From the NCBI GenBank assembly GCA_947623455.1, contig OX392543.1, positions 16,986,757 to 17,050,756 on the forward strand: a stretch of 64,000 nt of DNA, given 5' to 3'. The notes under the pieces were generated by a model. That model saw nothing but the letters and a program-made list of their open reading frames with translations, did no database searches and was not told the origin of the DNA. Positions 9,712-22,945 of the stretch are shown in pieces. Position 1 is the stretch's first letter; every line of letters starts with the position of its first letter. A program made the translations under genes and the position numbers. This DNA is from Mimachlamys varia. Taxonomy: Eukaryota > Mollusca > Bivalvia > Pectinida > Pectinidae.

Positions 9712-11239
9712 AGAAAACAGCCTTAAACCCTAACCATTTTCATGTAAAAATGAAAATAATTATTTTATGTGTTCTGCGATATTCAAAACATTATTCAACA
9801 CGACAAAAAATAAATGATTTAGTATTTAAAACCTACATGTTACTGCACACTTAGGTTTTGAGGATACAAAGATATTTACACTCTGACCTCATGCTTCTGT
9901 GACAACGAGAGCTTGCAGGTGGCCTTCATGTAAAATTCATTTCCAATCTGTATGTATTTCTGTTGTCGTTATGCAACATAAAAACATTTTTACCTCCATT
10001 TACAGGAGAAAGATATTTCTCTTTACGAGGAGCACATTACCAGTTATGACTGCTCGTAAAATTAATCCTACAGCGAAAAGTGTCTGTGATCCCGTTAATG
10101 TAAAATAACGAATATTTTGATGTGGGCAGCGTGGAGAAAATCTCATTTCTCACTTGGTAGATCCTTTATCATTCTGGATCATCAACTTTCTCTCTCCGAG
10201 ATTTATTTCCCGATTAGCTTGACAAATCCGTTCCTGCATTTTGCGGAATAATTGCTATTTTCTGAATGACCAGAAAAGTACGACTAATAAACCATATAAC
10301 GTGATAACAAGAAAATGAAACCAAATCTCTGAAATGTCTGCCACATAAAAATGGCCAGAAATATAAAAATGTGTTATCAGTCGGAACTCTTTTGTGTTTG
10401 AGCAATGCCGCTGAAAGTTTGGGATCACATTTACGAATAAAAGGCTCATCAATTTGGGAAAACGGCTATGGAGACCCTATAGGATTATGGCCGGGGTCGC
10501 CATTGATATAGAAACTGGTGTCCTGTTGTCCCGACTTCTTTTTATCGACAATATTCTTGTATTTAAAATATGAATAACAAATCTGAAAATTGCATTTTTG
10601 GATGCAAACTTTATTGTCTGCGCTGTTCAAGATGGCAATAAAAAATAAGTTATGTAGCACAAGATATAAAAAATGGGGGAAAAAAAGAAATATAATCCCA
10701 AAATTCTCTGATGCAAAATGATCAACACAGAATATGCATATGAAATACATAACAACGTTTACATAGGTCATATCTATAAATACAAATAATCAATAAGAAT
10801 TATATCTTATGAGACCACAAGTAGGCCGACATATCTGACTCCGTATTAATTTGTATGTTTGTGTAGAATGCAGCTTACAGGGTTAAAATGTATATTTTAT
10901 CCTGTAATCATAAAGAGTTGATAGAAATGGTCTGAGTGTGATAGACAACATAAGATCTTATCTTAGATACGTCTACCGAAATCTAACCCCAAACATCAAC
11001 ACTGGACAGAGGTGTCCTTGTTTATATATGTGGCCGAGGTTCAACTGCGGTCACATTTTTTACAAGTGGTGTTTTGGTTGCAAGTCAAGTACTTCGACTG
11101 TCCTGTAAGGCTTCGGCCCTTGCGAACCAAGATTGAGGCTGAAGTCTGTGTGTCAATTAAAGGACTCTAAATTTCCGATACAATTAATCATAGGCATCAA
11201 TGTGTCCTGTGATGAAATCAATAGTCAAGCTGGTGTCCT
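9712..11239. other. Intergenic AT-rich DNA
   Basis: Several short opposite-strand ORFs (9899-10108, 10214-10452 and 10466-10771) have hydrophobic, low-information translations. No gene or named repeat is recognised. Confidence 0.5.
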
Positions 11240-13185
11240 ATTATCGACTCATAGTTGAGTCATTTTGTCCTCTAATTGAGTCTATGTGTCTTATGACTGA
11301 GTCTAAGAGTCAAGGTGTCTTATGACTGAGTCTAAGAGTCAAACTGTCTTATGACTGAGTCTTAGAGTTAAGGTGTCTTATGATGGAGTCTAAGACTCCA
11401 TGTGTCTTACGACTGAGCCTAAGAGTCTATGTGTCTTATGACTGAGTCTAAGAGTCTATGTGTCTTATGACTGAGTCGAAGAGTTAAGGTGTCTTATGAC
11501 TTGAGTCGAAGAGTCAAGGTGTCTTATGACTGAATCTTAGAGTCAATGTGTCTTATGACTGAGTCTAAGAGTCAGTGTCTTATGACTGAGTCTAAGAGTC
11601 AGTATCTTATGACTGAGTCTAAGAGTCAAGGTGTCTTATGACTGAGTCTAAGAGTCGGTGTCTTATGATTGAGTCTAAGAGTCAAGGTGTCTTATGACTG
11701 AGTCTAAGAGTCAGTGTCTTATGATTGAGTCTAAGAGTCAAGGTGTCTTAGGATTGAGTTTAAGAGTCCATGTGTCTTATGATTGAGTGTAAGAGTCCAT
11801 TTGTCTTATGACTGAATCTTAGAGTCAATGTGTCTTATGACTGAGTCTAAGAGTCAGTGTCTTATGACTGAGTCTAAGAGTCAAGGTGTCTTATGATTGA
11901 GTTTAAGAGTCAAGGTGTCTTATGACTGAGTCCAAGAGTCAAGGTGTCTTATGATTGAGTCTAAGAGTCAAAGTGTCTTATGACTGAGCCTAAGAGTCCA
12001 TGTGTCTTATGATCGAGTCTCAGAGTCCATGTGTCTTATGACTGAATCTTAGAGTCAATGTGTCTTATGATTGAGTTTAAGAGTCAAGGTGTCTTATGAC
12101 TGAGTCTAAGAGTCAGTGTCTTATGATTGAGTCTAAGAGTCAAAGTGTCTTATGACTGAGCCTAAGAGTCCATGTGTCTTATGATCGAGTCTCAGAGTCC
12201 ATGTGTCTTATGACTGAGTCTAAGAGTCAAGGTGTCTTATGACTGAGCCTAAGAGTACATGTGTCTTATGACTGGGTCTAAGAGTCAAAGTTTCTTATGA
12301 CTGAGTCTAAGAGTACATGTGTCTTATGATTGGGTCTAAGAGTCAAAGTGTCTTATGACTGAGTCTAAGAGTACATGTGTCTTATGACTGAGCCTAAGAG
12401 TACATGTGTCTTATGATTGAGTCTAAGATTCAGTGTCTTATGACTGAGTCTAAGAGTCAATGTGTCTTATGACTGAGTCTAAGAGTACATGTGTCTTATG
12501 ACTGAGCCTAAGAGTACATGTGTCTTATGATTGAGTCTAAGATTCAGTGTCTTATGACTGAGTCTAAGAATCAATGTGTCTTATGACTGAGTCTAAAAAG
12601 CCAAGGTGTCTTATGACTGAGTCTAAGAATCAGGGTGTCTTATGACTTAGTCTAAGAGTCAAGGTGTCGAATGACTGAATCTAAGAGGCAAGGTGTCCTA
12701 TGACGGTCTAAGAGTCAGGGTGTCTTATGACTGAGTCTAAGAGTCAATGTGCCATATGACAGTCTAAGAGCCAATGTTTCTTATGACTGAGTCTAAGAGT
12801 CAAAGTGTCTTATGACTGAGTCTAAGAGTCAATGTGTCCTTTGACTGAGTATAAGAGTCAAGGTGTCTTAGGATTGAATCTAAATGTCAAGGTGTCTTAT
12901 GATTGAGTTTAAGAGTCGAGGTGTCTTATGACTGAATCAAAGAGTCCATGTGTCTTATGATTGAGTCTAAGGGTCAAGGTGTCTTATGACTGAGTCTAAG
13001 TGTCAATGTGTCTTATGACTGAGTCTAAGAGTCAAGGTGTATCATGACTGAGTCTAAGAGTATATGTGTCTTATGAATGAATCTGAGTCCATGTGTCTTG
13101 TGATTGAGTCTAAGAGTCAAGGTGTCTTATGACTGAGTCTAAGAGTCAATGTGTCTTATGACTGAGTCTGAGAGTCCATGTGTCT
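11240..13185. repeat. 29-bp minisatellite, about 67 copies
   Basis: The unit is built on GTGTCTTATGACTGAGTCTA plus AGAGTCAAG, mostly 29 bp with 27 bp (AGTCAGTGTC) and other length variants. Sub-blocks of several units recur (for example around 12000 and 12180), showing segmental duplication inside the array. Each unit holds short self-complementary GACT/AGTC pieces. Every frame is closed often, so it is not coding. Confidence 0.96.
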
Positions 13186-13375
13186 TATGTTCGGGTCTAA
13201 AGTTTTTGTGTGCTATAGATAAGTCTTTTGTTTAATTCGACATCATTAAAATGTTGTATAATTGAATGTATTAGTTCCTGTGTCCAATGATTGAGTTTAA
13301 AGTACATGTATCCCATGGTTGTGTCTTTTAGAGTTCTAATGTAAAGATTGTGTCTTGTGTACAAATGCCCTATAC

Positions 13376-13665
13376 GCCTAATCAGTTCTACAGTTTTTTG
13401 TTTTAGTCTGAAATCTCATGGCCCTGTGATGATAATGTTCAACTAGAAACCCTGAACACAAGACCCTGTGATGTTCCAGACCAAAAGTCTTTCCTCTATT
13501 TTATAATTTATGACTGTAAGGCCTAATCATTTCTACAGTTTTTTTGTTTTAGTCTGAAATCTCAAGGCCCTGTGATGATGATGTTTAACTAGACACCCTG
13601 AACACAAGACCCTGTGATGTTCCAGACCAAAAGTCTTTCCTCTACTGTATAATTTATAACTGTAA
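13376..13665. repeat. 145-bp direct tandem duplication
   Basis: Copies 13376-13520 and 13521-13665 share long identical blocks such as ACCCTGTGATGTTCCAGACC and differ at scattered bases. There is no coding content. Confidence 0.9.
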
Positions 13666-14196
13666 CATAGAAACTACACACAGAAAACCACTTCACAAAG
13701 ACTCAGTTTCAAACCCAATACATCTAAGGCATTTTTTTGCAGTGTAGTTGATTGAATTTTGTAGATATTTGATGGTTTTGTGTCTGCAACAGAGACCTAC
13801 AGTACATTACATGTTTATTGCTGTGAACATTACATTCAATGAAAGTAGCATAAAACAAGCCGTTATAGGTCTGAAGGTTTTTTCATCGTAAAACTCCAGT
13901 GCTGACTTCAATGAGGCCATTTGAGCTTTGAGAGTGGAAATGTAATTATGGATACCAAGGGGAACAGTGTTGTTAGGAACTAAAAGGTTGGTATTGAAGG
14001 GAAAGGGACATCACTGAAATGGCAGCATCAACAGAGGGTCAATATCGGAGGGGAAAAATCAGTATTTCAAGGAAAACATTGTTGTAAATTTTTGAAAATA
14101 TGGCGCAAAAGCCAAGCAATTGAAGATAAGAACATTTTAAATGGATTAGAGTATTTTCTATTGGAGAGGATAAGTACCATCACAAGAGAGTCAATG
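13666..14196. other. Non-coding; GGGAAG/AGGGGA-rich patches
   Basis: No gene seen. Around 13960-14060 and 14310-14400 the sequence is purine-rich with loosely repeated AAGGGG words. Confidence 0.45.
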
Positions 14197-14298
14197 TTTA
14201 GTTGGTTTATTTGGTGTTTAATGTTTTATGGACAGCTATGGTTATTTAGGACATGCATGGTTTTAGTGGTGGAGGAAAGCTGGAGTTCCTGGAGAAGA
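14197..14298 (-). mobile_element. Mollusc-type tRNA-SINE, truncated copy
   Basis: It matches the minus-strand body of the SINE at 32993 (GGTTATTTAGGACATG and GTGGAGGAAAGCTGGAG correspond to CATGTCCTAAATAACC and CTCCAGCTTTCCTCCAC). The tRNA head is missing. Confidence 0.6.
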
Positions 14299-14452
14299 CT
14301 TTAAACACTACTATAATGAGAAAGGGGCAGCAAATTAGCAGGGAGAAGAGTTACGAAAGGGATCAGCATTTAAAAGGGAAGAGAAAGGGCTGAAGGGGCA
14401 TAAAGCCAATATTGTGGGAGTAGGGGCTGATATTAGCAATAATGAAGGTTTT

Positions 14453-14654
14453 TGGTCTGGTTTGTTTTTGTTTTACATCCTACTAACAAATACTAACAGC
14501 TATGGTTATTTATATGCACGCCAGGTTTTAGTGGTGGGGGAAAACCAGAGTTTCCAGAGAAAAACCATCGACCAATGGACTGCCCCACTTAGAACACGAA
14601 CCTGAGACCCAGAGGTGGAGGGCTAGTGGTAGCAGATTGTCAGTCACCTTCACT
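14453..14654 (-). mobile_element. Mollusc-type tRNA-SINE, nearly full copy
   Basis: Read on the minus strand it has the CTACCACTAGCCCTCCACCT segment, GGGTCTCAGGTTCG (box B-like), the ACTCTGG...CCCCCACCACTAAAAC body and a TAACCATAGCTGTTAGTA tail, as in the copy at 61630. The ORFs across it are not genes. Confidence 0.75.
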
Positions 14655-17600
14655 TGATTATTGCAACCCCTTTAATATTGAGGTAGATATAGAGCAAACA
14701 TGAGACTTTCATGAGAGAAAAACTAAATTATATAGGTAGGGGACTATAGCGAGGTATCGCAAACCTGAAAAATCTTTCATCCATTTCTATCTAAAGTTTG
14801 TTCCTGGTAGCATAAAACTGTTGATGAAAAGTCTAATTTGTCTACGATGGCATTCTTAAGCGAAATAGGAACTTATCAAATTGTGGAAGAGAAGAACAGC
14901 CAAATCATTGTTAACAAAAATACAAAAAAACCCCTTTAAAACCCAATACCTTGGTTAGAGTTTAAAATGGAAATATTTGATGATTTATTGAGTAGAAGGG
15001 CTAGACAGGACAGCCCTGTGACATCCCTTTAAAATTTATAAAACACACCCCTTTACTTTGAAGTGAATTTCAAATACTTCACACACAAACTCGAACAAAA
15101 AGTTTTGCAAGTGCATTGTCATAAAAATGCACATGACAGTGCAAGGCAATTATAGAGTATTCTACGGCCGAGAAACGAGAAACCATATCATTATAGATTA
15201 CTCCCTCTATAAACAAATATCAGAGTCCTAGCTTATAAAAAAAGATCAGCCTATTGTCGAATCTCGGGGATGTTAAGTATCGTATCATAATAAAAATTTC
15301 TTTACAAATGCCAATCCAAAAAAAGTGTTGTGAAAATGTGCCGTAGTTACGTAATAAATATCGGTAAACAGACGTTGAATGGCACCGAGCCCCAACATGT
15401 TCGACTTGATTGAAAGAATCAATACACAAAGAGAAAAGTAGTCGATAAGCCTTGGTCTGTTTATTTTGACATATACATAAAGAGAAAAGTAGTCAATAAT
15501 GCTTGATCTGTTTACTTTGGCAGATTTCTATTGGGAAATGGTGTTTACTTTGTATCTCTTTTCCTCCGATAAAACGGGTCATACAGATATGGCATAATCT
15601 CTGCTCGTATTTATCATAACATTAAAATGGTATGTAGTTATTTATTCCATATATTTAAGATATGTAGAGGTATCACAAGGAACAACAAGCACAAAGCAAT
15701 TAGAGCGGCCCGGCAAAGTGGTCAAATGTGACCTTGACCCATTCATTTTGACAAGAAATGCCATGGTCTAATAGGTGGTAGAATTTTATGTTATGATGGT
15801 ATGGTGTAAATATAAACTAAATCTGTTCATGGGTTCATGAGATATATTGTACACAAGCCTTTTATTCTAAAAGTGATCAAGTGTAGCCATTGACCTCTAA
15901 CCTTGACCTAAGACTAATCTAACCTTGACCTAAGACTAGCCTGAAAAATCTAATAAGGTGTTGAACTTGACAGTTTGATGCTTCAGTGCGATTTTTTAAA
16001 GATAAGTTGTACACGAGGTCAATGAAGGCAGACAAAGTTATTCATTCACCCAGAAATGCCAGTAATGGTTATGTTTAATTAAAATGTTCTGGCTAAAATG
16101 TTAAAAATATATCATGTGTTTACATCTATAAGTGGATGACTATCTATGTTTAAACCTTAACTCACATTAGATTCAACTTTTCATAAACTTGGTGAAGCTA
16201 ATACCAAGGAAACCTATTAACTATATCGTCTATATACAGAATATCACAAATAAAACCTCCGCATTTCTGTAAAACTTAACATTCTTAAACTTCTCAAACA
16301 ATTTCTTATACAGGTTCACAAAAACCAAACTAATCACCATTCTCTGTATAACTTAGCAACGAAACAACTTTAAGTATAAAACGGAGACAAAATTTAATGC
16401 GTAGTTCTGGCCTACACTTTGATGTTTAAATAACATCCCAGTTTAGACAAGACACACTTAATACATAGTAAAAATGCCGATCTCGTGATGTCCCTGAAGG
16501 ATGTAGCTATCGTGGCAATTTGTAACAATGTTTTTGACATCAATTTCCACTTTGAGAATGTGTTTATTTTCTTTTAACAACTACCTGTACGCAAGAAATG
16601 AGCAACTAGAATTTTCAAACCCACTAATCATATCTTTGTTGATGTTTTATATTAAAATAGGCGAAGTTTGAAGGTACAGAGTACATTTGTGTCTTTGACA
16701 AATTTATTACCCTATGGTATTAATTATAAATTATTAATTTAACTCATTTTATACTGAAAATATCATGAGATGCATGTATGAAGTCATCAATACAAAATTA
16801 TGTACTTAAACTCTATCTCACTGAAATAATGTTCAGGGTTGCAACATATAAATATATATATTAACTGCTGTTAACCTACATTTACCAAATCTGCTATAAT
16901 CCAGATATGCAGTGTATCAAAATGAAAGATGAATATCCTGCCAAGGGACATAACTCTGTCCAGAAAACACCCTTAATAATTCTCGTCTCTTACAATGAAG
17001 GGATATACTCAATATATCAATCTGCATGAAATTTCCTTTGTGATAATAATTTGTGCATTCCTGCTTTAGACATATATCAATACATGTTCAAAGATTTGTA
17101 CAAAAATTGAAGTCTGTTCTAGTTTTTTTTCACTTTTTAAATGTCTATTTGACTTAGTCTTCAGTGATAACAGTATCTCACTACGAAACAATGCTGGAAT
17201 GTCAAGGTCATAACTTTCTCAGGACTACACAATACAGGTATTTTAATTCCCCGATTTTAAAATATATAAAATTTCAGACCTTGTATTTTGATTCCCGATT
17301 TAAATTTGTACACAACGCTGAGTGCGGTTCGGGTATATTTTTGTTTTGTATTTTATATACTTATGCTTAGGACCCTTGTATATATATATAAATGGCGTTC
17401 CTATGTCTAAATATTTGTGTAAACATTGACGGCCGAAGTACAAACATCATTAAAAGAATAAACAGTTTTTTAAATACTGAAAATTTGTTACTCATAAAAC
17501 TACATACATTCTTTTATTTTGTTTATATTCTTTGTCTCTTGTTAAATCTGTAAACAAATTATATTTTTATGTTTTATGAAATGGCCACTTTAAAAGTAAA

Positions 17601-18223
17601 AACATTAAAAGAACACAGCACTTATGTTACATGTGCTGCGCAGTTTCATTGTTGAAGTGGCTTTTATAGGTTTCGTTATGACGTAACACCACATCATAGC
17701 AACATTTTATCAATAAAACATTTGTGAAATATGACGTCTTTTAATATTTTTTTAATAACACCAAAAGAATTTTTACAACTGTCTGGTTTAACTATCTAAA
17801 GGATGAAACAGGTGAATAAATTCTTACGTACATACACTTAACTAGAAACATAAAGCCTGTTTGTTAAAAGTTAGAAGCCTTCATGTAGAAGCTACAGAAC
17901 ATACGCACACGAACCCAGGGCCCCGGAGCTGGTAAGGCAGTGACGGATATTGATTCAAAGACTTGTCTAGGGAGATAAGAGGTAGGATGAGGATGAAAAA
18001 GCTTATAATTTTAGTAAATAAAATAAATGCATTTAATGACAGCTATATATAAAGTTAGCGGGTGGGGTTTGAGATGAGTTAGGGAGGGTTATAGGAATAA
18101 GGATTTAGAAGTCCTGGAACCACTTTGGTTCTGATATATCGCACGGATGCAAGATTAGGATAAAAGAAATAGGTGATTCACTTTCAAAAGTAAGCTTCTA
18201 GATACTGTAAATATAACTTAATG
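14655..18223. other. Intergenic AT-rich DNA with minor repeats
   Basis: It contains a 51-bp two-copy tandem repeat at 15428-15530 (AAAGAGAAAAGTAGTC) and a 23-bp doublet around 15897-15942 (TAACCTTGACCTAAGACTA). No gene recognised. Confidence 0.55.
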
Positions 18224-18311
18224 AACTCATCCACCCCTGAGGACACATTTGAACTCTTCTTATTAAAAGGTTGGACTAGTTCATTATGAAATTTTAGGGT
18301 GAAGGAGTTAA
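18224..18311 (+). mobile_element. Hairpin MITE family copy 1
   Basis: First member of the ~88 bp family. Ends are AACTCATCCACCCCTGAGG and TTTTAGGGTGAAGGAGTT, with middle GAACTCTT...GTTGGACTAGTTCATTATGA. Consensus termini are TTCACCCCTGAA and TTCAGGGGTGAA. The two halves are imperfect reverse complements, so it folds on itself. The plus label follows the CATTTGAACTC half being first. Confidence 0.8.
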
Positions 18312-18524
18312 CTAAAATTCAGTGTATAATAAAATTTTGAAATATTGGCACATTAATGAGTTTTTGTCCTGGATGCTGCATTCTTTCACTCATTAGTTAA
18401 TTAGTTATAATAATTCCTTTTTTAATTTGAAACACACAATTTAAGAATCATAACTATCTTGAGTTGCGAAAGGATGAGGTCGCAAGCTAGCTGGTCTCTG
18501 TCACTCAGCTGACAGAGCATGCAT

Positions 18525-18586
18525 CTTTGGCTCAGTTAGTAGAGCCGTGGTTATCACGCTGGAGACCCAGGCTTGATTCCCATCAG
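18525..18586 (+). mobile_element. tRNA-like sequence, SINE head or tRNA pseudogene
   Basis: TTTGGCTCAGTTAGTAGAGC (box A-like) is followed by GCTTGATTCCC (box B-like). The acceptor arms do not pair well. It is a different subfamily from the TTTCCCTTTAG copies. Confidence 0.5.
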
Positions 18587-20539
18587 AACAAGGACAGGAA
18601 TCAGTCTATACAATCTTCGGCCAGCATGTTGTTGATCAGTACAGTTGTACGATCAACAGTACTAATACGGGCATTTAAAATTGAAAGTACCCTTTAATAC
18701 AGAAGCTTTTATCTTTTATTGGCATTTTTCAAATTGTTAGACATCTATTGATGAATAAACGTCACTCTTGACCTATACAAACTGACCGACAGATAAATTG
18801 GTCACTCTTGACCAATACAAACTGACCAACAACTTGTTAACCTATAGAATTTCTTCCATACCTGGTCAACATCATTACATAAGGTATTTATCTACTTTGA
18901 CCTTTAATCTGCCAGGACAACTGACCAGTGGTCAGTGTTTGTTCAAGTGGTCAGTATGTTTGTCCAGTTTTATCTCTGGACGTCCCTGATAATGTGGCAC
19001 ATGTCCTTACTACCAAGGTCAAATTGTGTATCAAAACATCACCCATACTTCAATGGATTCTCCCATTTTCATTTGAAATGTACTGTATTATAGTATTCCA
19101 AGTGAAATTTAAGGGGACCAAGGGCAGATTCGATGACATACATGTATCTCCCGTCAATACTTCCTGGGGGTCCAAATAGCTGTTCTCTCTAGAATTGACA
19201 ATTATGATATGGCCATTTAAAATAATTAACATATTTCCTATTTAATCTAGGTACCGCATTTGACCAAATGTAAAACACTCGACAACGACTTATAAACAGG
19301 AAGAAGAATATTTCAGAAGCTTTCTAAGTGATACGATGAAAATAGAAAACTTCTAGTCTGGTTTTCAAACATAACTACAAATGTATACATTATGGTTAAA
19401 TATACAATATATCTGTTGTGAGGAGACGGAAAGTGCAGACCACAAATAGTGGTTTGAAGAAAAATTACAGACTATGGTTCAATGTCCAGTACAGTACAGT
19501 ATATTTATTACCAGGTAAATCTGACTATGATATATTATGAAAAAAAACCTCTTATACATGAAAAACAAATGCAAAAGATTTATGACAGAGTTTAAAAAAG
19601 TTCTTAATTTCATTTTCCAAGCAATTCAAAATGCAATAAAAAAAAAACCAACTATATATAGTGCCATCAAATCATAAAAAAATCATTGTAATTTGAAGCA
19701 CAAGTCTTATATTTCTATTTGATATCCATATTATTAATGTACATTACTTACCCAATAGTTAAAATGGATACCGCTATTTACAGAGTACGAGGCAGTATGT
19801 TCTTAGTTATAGATATATATAGTTATACTTTTGCCAATCGGGCAACCTATTCCCAGGCTGGTAACCAAGGTAACTAATTACCATAATTACGATCTTCAAA
19901 GTTTGATGTAATCCCCATCCTTGCTGACCTAAGGTAAGTCATTTATCCGCAGGTTACACCCCTTTTTTACGAAAATTTTGGCCTGAGCTCAAACAAGTGT
20001 TTTCTCTCTTACAAATTAACACAAGGCAGTCAGGTAAGTGGGGCGCGAGCTTTCATCAGCTACACATAAAACGGTATGTACGATCTTCCCCTCATCTTCT
20101 TACTTTTCCTCGTTCTGATCTTATAATTAAAGAAACATCTTTAGCTTGAATGCAATTAAAGGTTTAGTGTTTCTCAGACTGAGGTTCAAAATATCCTCAC
20201 CAAGAAGATATATTACAATAATGGTTTCTAAAGATTACTTTCAGTTTGATTTGAGGTATTTTGATGAAAAGGCCGACTTGAAGTTCCCCCTGCCATGCAA
20301 GACACTTTAACTATTTGCAAACAGTAGTCCACAGAAATATAGTTACCTGGTAAACAGATTATTTGCTAGTCCTACATCAATGTAAGTCTGGCACAGAATA
20401 AAATTACTTGAGAGAGTGCGTCTTGATCTACATGTACTTCTGGAGGTTAAATTCAAATAAAAATGTTCATCAGTATTAGCTAGAAGTGGATAATTGTGCT
20501 ATGATCAGGTTATGCCTTACAAGCCTCATCACCTGCGGG
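18587..20539. other. Intergenic, nothing recognised
   Basis: Around 18760-18960 a GACC/GGTCA-rich patch (ACTGACCA, TGGTCA) recurs loosely. Overlapping short ORFs 18798-19232 lack protein character. Confidence 0.5.
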
Positions 20540-20617
20540 GACTTTCCCTTTAGCTCAGTTGTAGAGCGGAGGGCTAGAGAGCCAAGGGTCACGGGTTTGA
20601 GCCCGAAAGGTGGCTCT
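20540..20617 (+). mobile_element. tRNA-derived SINE head (TTTCCCTTTAG family)
   Basis: ACTTTCCCTTTAGCTCAGTT, GTAGAGC and box B-like GGGTTTGAGCCC. It lies in the same orientation about 200 bp before the next copy. Confidence 0.65.
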
Positions 20618-20742
20618 AATTGATACTGCTGACCCTCCCTGATCAATATAGGAGAATTAACACGTGGTGAGGAGTCTAAGCACCTGGTCAATTGGTGTTT
20701 CAAAAGATGTTGAATAGTTAAATGCCTTAACTAAAAGCAAAA

Positions 20743-20820
20743 TGGAATTTCCCTTTAGCTTGGCGGTTATTCAGGCTGGAGAGTCAGGGGTTGTGAGTTC
20801 AATTTCGAGCCCCAGCAACG
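20743..20820 (+). mobile_element. tRNA-derived SINE head, diverged copy
   Basis: AATTTCCCTTTAGCTTGGCG has a damaged box A, but the GGCTGGAGAGTCAGGGG segment and GAGCCCCAGC end match the minus-strand copy at 1983-2060. Confidence 0.6.
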
Positions 20821-21624
20821 GTACTGACATTCCATGCAAACACAACTTGGAAACACTAACCCCATGGACCTTGGAAAAGTTTGATTTTAACAGCTAGGCC
20901 CCTGGGTCATTTAAGGACACACCAGGTTGTGGACTAGACGTCCCCTCTCACACGCACACACATACAATTAAGCCTCTTGACTTACTTCTGGACATGAACA
21001 TGTTTACAACCTTATTACACAGACACCAATACATCAGACCAGGAAATGATATTGAGGGTCGAAGGTCAGGAGGATGAAACTGACAAATCTCCAACATAAA
21101 AACTGTGGTCTCTTAGCTACCCACACACACAAATAGGAAAACCACGGACAACATTACTCACCCCTTATATAGGGCCACTCCTAAACTAGATCATAACGCT
21201 ACTCAACATTTTATTACAGGGCAATAGCCATTGTTTTACTATGTGGTGATAAATATATGGTATTTACGTGTATATATACTTATATCCTGTTAGAAAATTT
21301 GAACAAGGAAAAATATGTGTGATCAATAAATCTCACTTCCTTCCTTATACAGCCCTACCACTTTTTTTTTTTTGGGGGGTGGGGGGGGGGGGGGCTCATT
21401 ATTCTTTCATTGGAATTTTTAGAAAAATTGAATTCCATAATTATTTAATTACATAACTATATGTATGCATCCATATTTTCCTTATGAAACATTATGGATA
21501 TTAAAAGTAAAACTTCATTATAATGCCATTATTTGTCTAGAGAAACATAGGCATTGTAAAGAGGTTGGCAATAATTAAACAATCTGCATGAACAGACCAT
21601 CCCAAGTATATAAAATTTATTAAT
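20821..21624. other. Intergenic; poly-G tract
   Basis: A T11 run leads into a T/G homopolymer stretch at about 21362-21394 (G runs broken by one T), a likely assembly weak point. No gene seen. Confidence 0.5.
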
Positions 21625-21842
21625 ACTAGAAATGTCTGTGAGACATAAATGCTACCCTCCCCCCCCCCCCCATATGAAATAAGTTCTTCATGCTTATTAC
21701 ATATGCGAAGTTTGATGACAATCAGATAAGTAGTTATTTGAATAAGCTGGTTACATTACCATGGGACTGGACTGGATGGGACAGACATTGATAACACTAT
21801 ATGCCCCCCCCCCCCCCAATTTCATGGCGGGGCATACAAATT
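21625..21842 (+). mobile_element. ~230-bp dispersed element, copy 2
   Basis: It is collinear with 9474-9711, with a shorter GGACTGGATGGGAC run and longer C tracts, and ends CATGGCGGGGCAT. The same orientation and ends define the element boundaries. Confidence 0.75.
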
Positions 21843-22867
21843 TCCATTTTCTACCAATAAATTTTGTTTGTTCTTGATTGAAGCAAGCACATTGGTGAGT
21901 CTAAAGGTACAGGGAAACCAGAGTACCTGGAGAAAACCAGGTAACCTGATACATCATAACAGTGGTTGCCTCTGTGTATCATAGCCTGCACAACCCAATT
22001 ACCGGAAACCTATTTCCATCCTTATAATACGAGCTAGAAAAGCCGAGCTAGAAAAGCCGTCATCTTCTTGTGTAGATAGATGTACTGACTTCAAAGGTCA
22101 TAGACATCATTAGGTGTAAAAGTGCTCAGAAATCGTCCATGATAATGAAAAAGGTAATAAATTTTCTAGCTGAATGAGATACTGACATATTTTGTAAATA
22201 CAAAAAGGATATTTACGTCATCTCAAATTATGTTTTAGAAAGGATGCGGCCAATAATCGTCACTGAAAGACGACGTACTGACAATGTCATAAAAATTACA
22301 GAACCATTCTGTAGTTGTACATTTTCCCTAATAAACACATTCTTTATGTTTACAGTTGACAACTTTGTCATTCATAACTCACGGCAAACAATACAGAGTT
22401 TTCCGAGTGTAACGTGATAGAATTCACCCACCCTATCTGTATAAAATTTATACCTTTTCATAAATTTGTTGTCAAGGGTAAAAGGAACAAACAAAATGAC
22501 TTGCAGATTCAAGATCTAGACAGGATATAAGATCGAGGTAAGAGTACTTGCGATTTCACAGAACATCGATTGTAAATTAAGAAGGAGAGACTTGTTAAGA
22601 TAAGTCCTAAACCACTCTCTGTATGCAGATTTGTTGAAGGAGAGCGTGAATATTTCAAAGAACAAATCCTTCTCTATTTTCCGTATCAACAGCTGTATGT
22701 CACTGTGTAGACAAAGCAAATATTCTTCTATATACTTGTAAAGCATTAACTTGTCCAAAAAAAAAAAAATAAAAAAATCTCCCAAATTGAAACATATAAT
22801 GAGATTTGAATCAAGTTTACTGTGGTAGGTTCGATTTTGAAGGACAAGATTCTAAAGGAAATTTTAC
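21843..22867. other. Intergenic, nothing recognised
   Basis: The minus-strand ORF 22516-22785 starts in a poly-A/T tract and shows no motif. A 12-bp direct doublet GAGCTAGAAAAG occurs near 22030. Confidence 0.45.
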
Positions 22868-22945
22868 TCCTTCACCCCAGGTAATAAATGAACTATTTCA
22901 ACATTTGACATGGAAGAGTTCAAATGTATTTTTAGGTGTGAATGG
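22868..22945 (-). mobile_element. Hairpin MITE family copy 2
   Basis: CCTTCACCCCAGG, AATGAACTATTTCAAC, GGAAGAGTTCAAATGTAT, TTTAGGTGTGAATGG. Opposite orientation to copy 1 (TGAACTATT half first). Confidence 0.75.

Noticed and set aside
11240..13185. CRISPR array
   Set aside because: Units abut without unique spacers and the genome is eukaryotic; this is a minisatellite.
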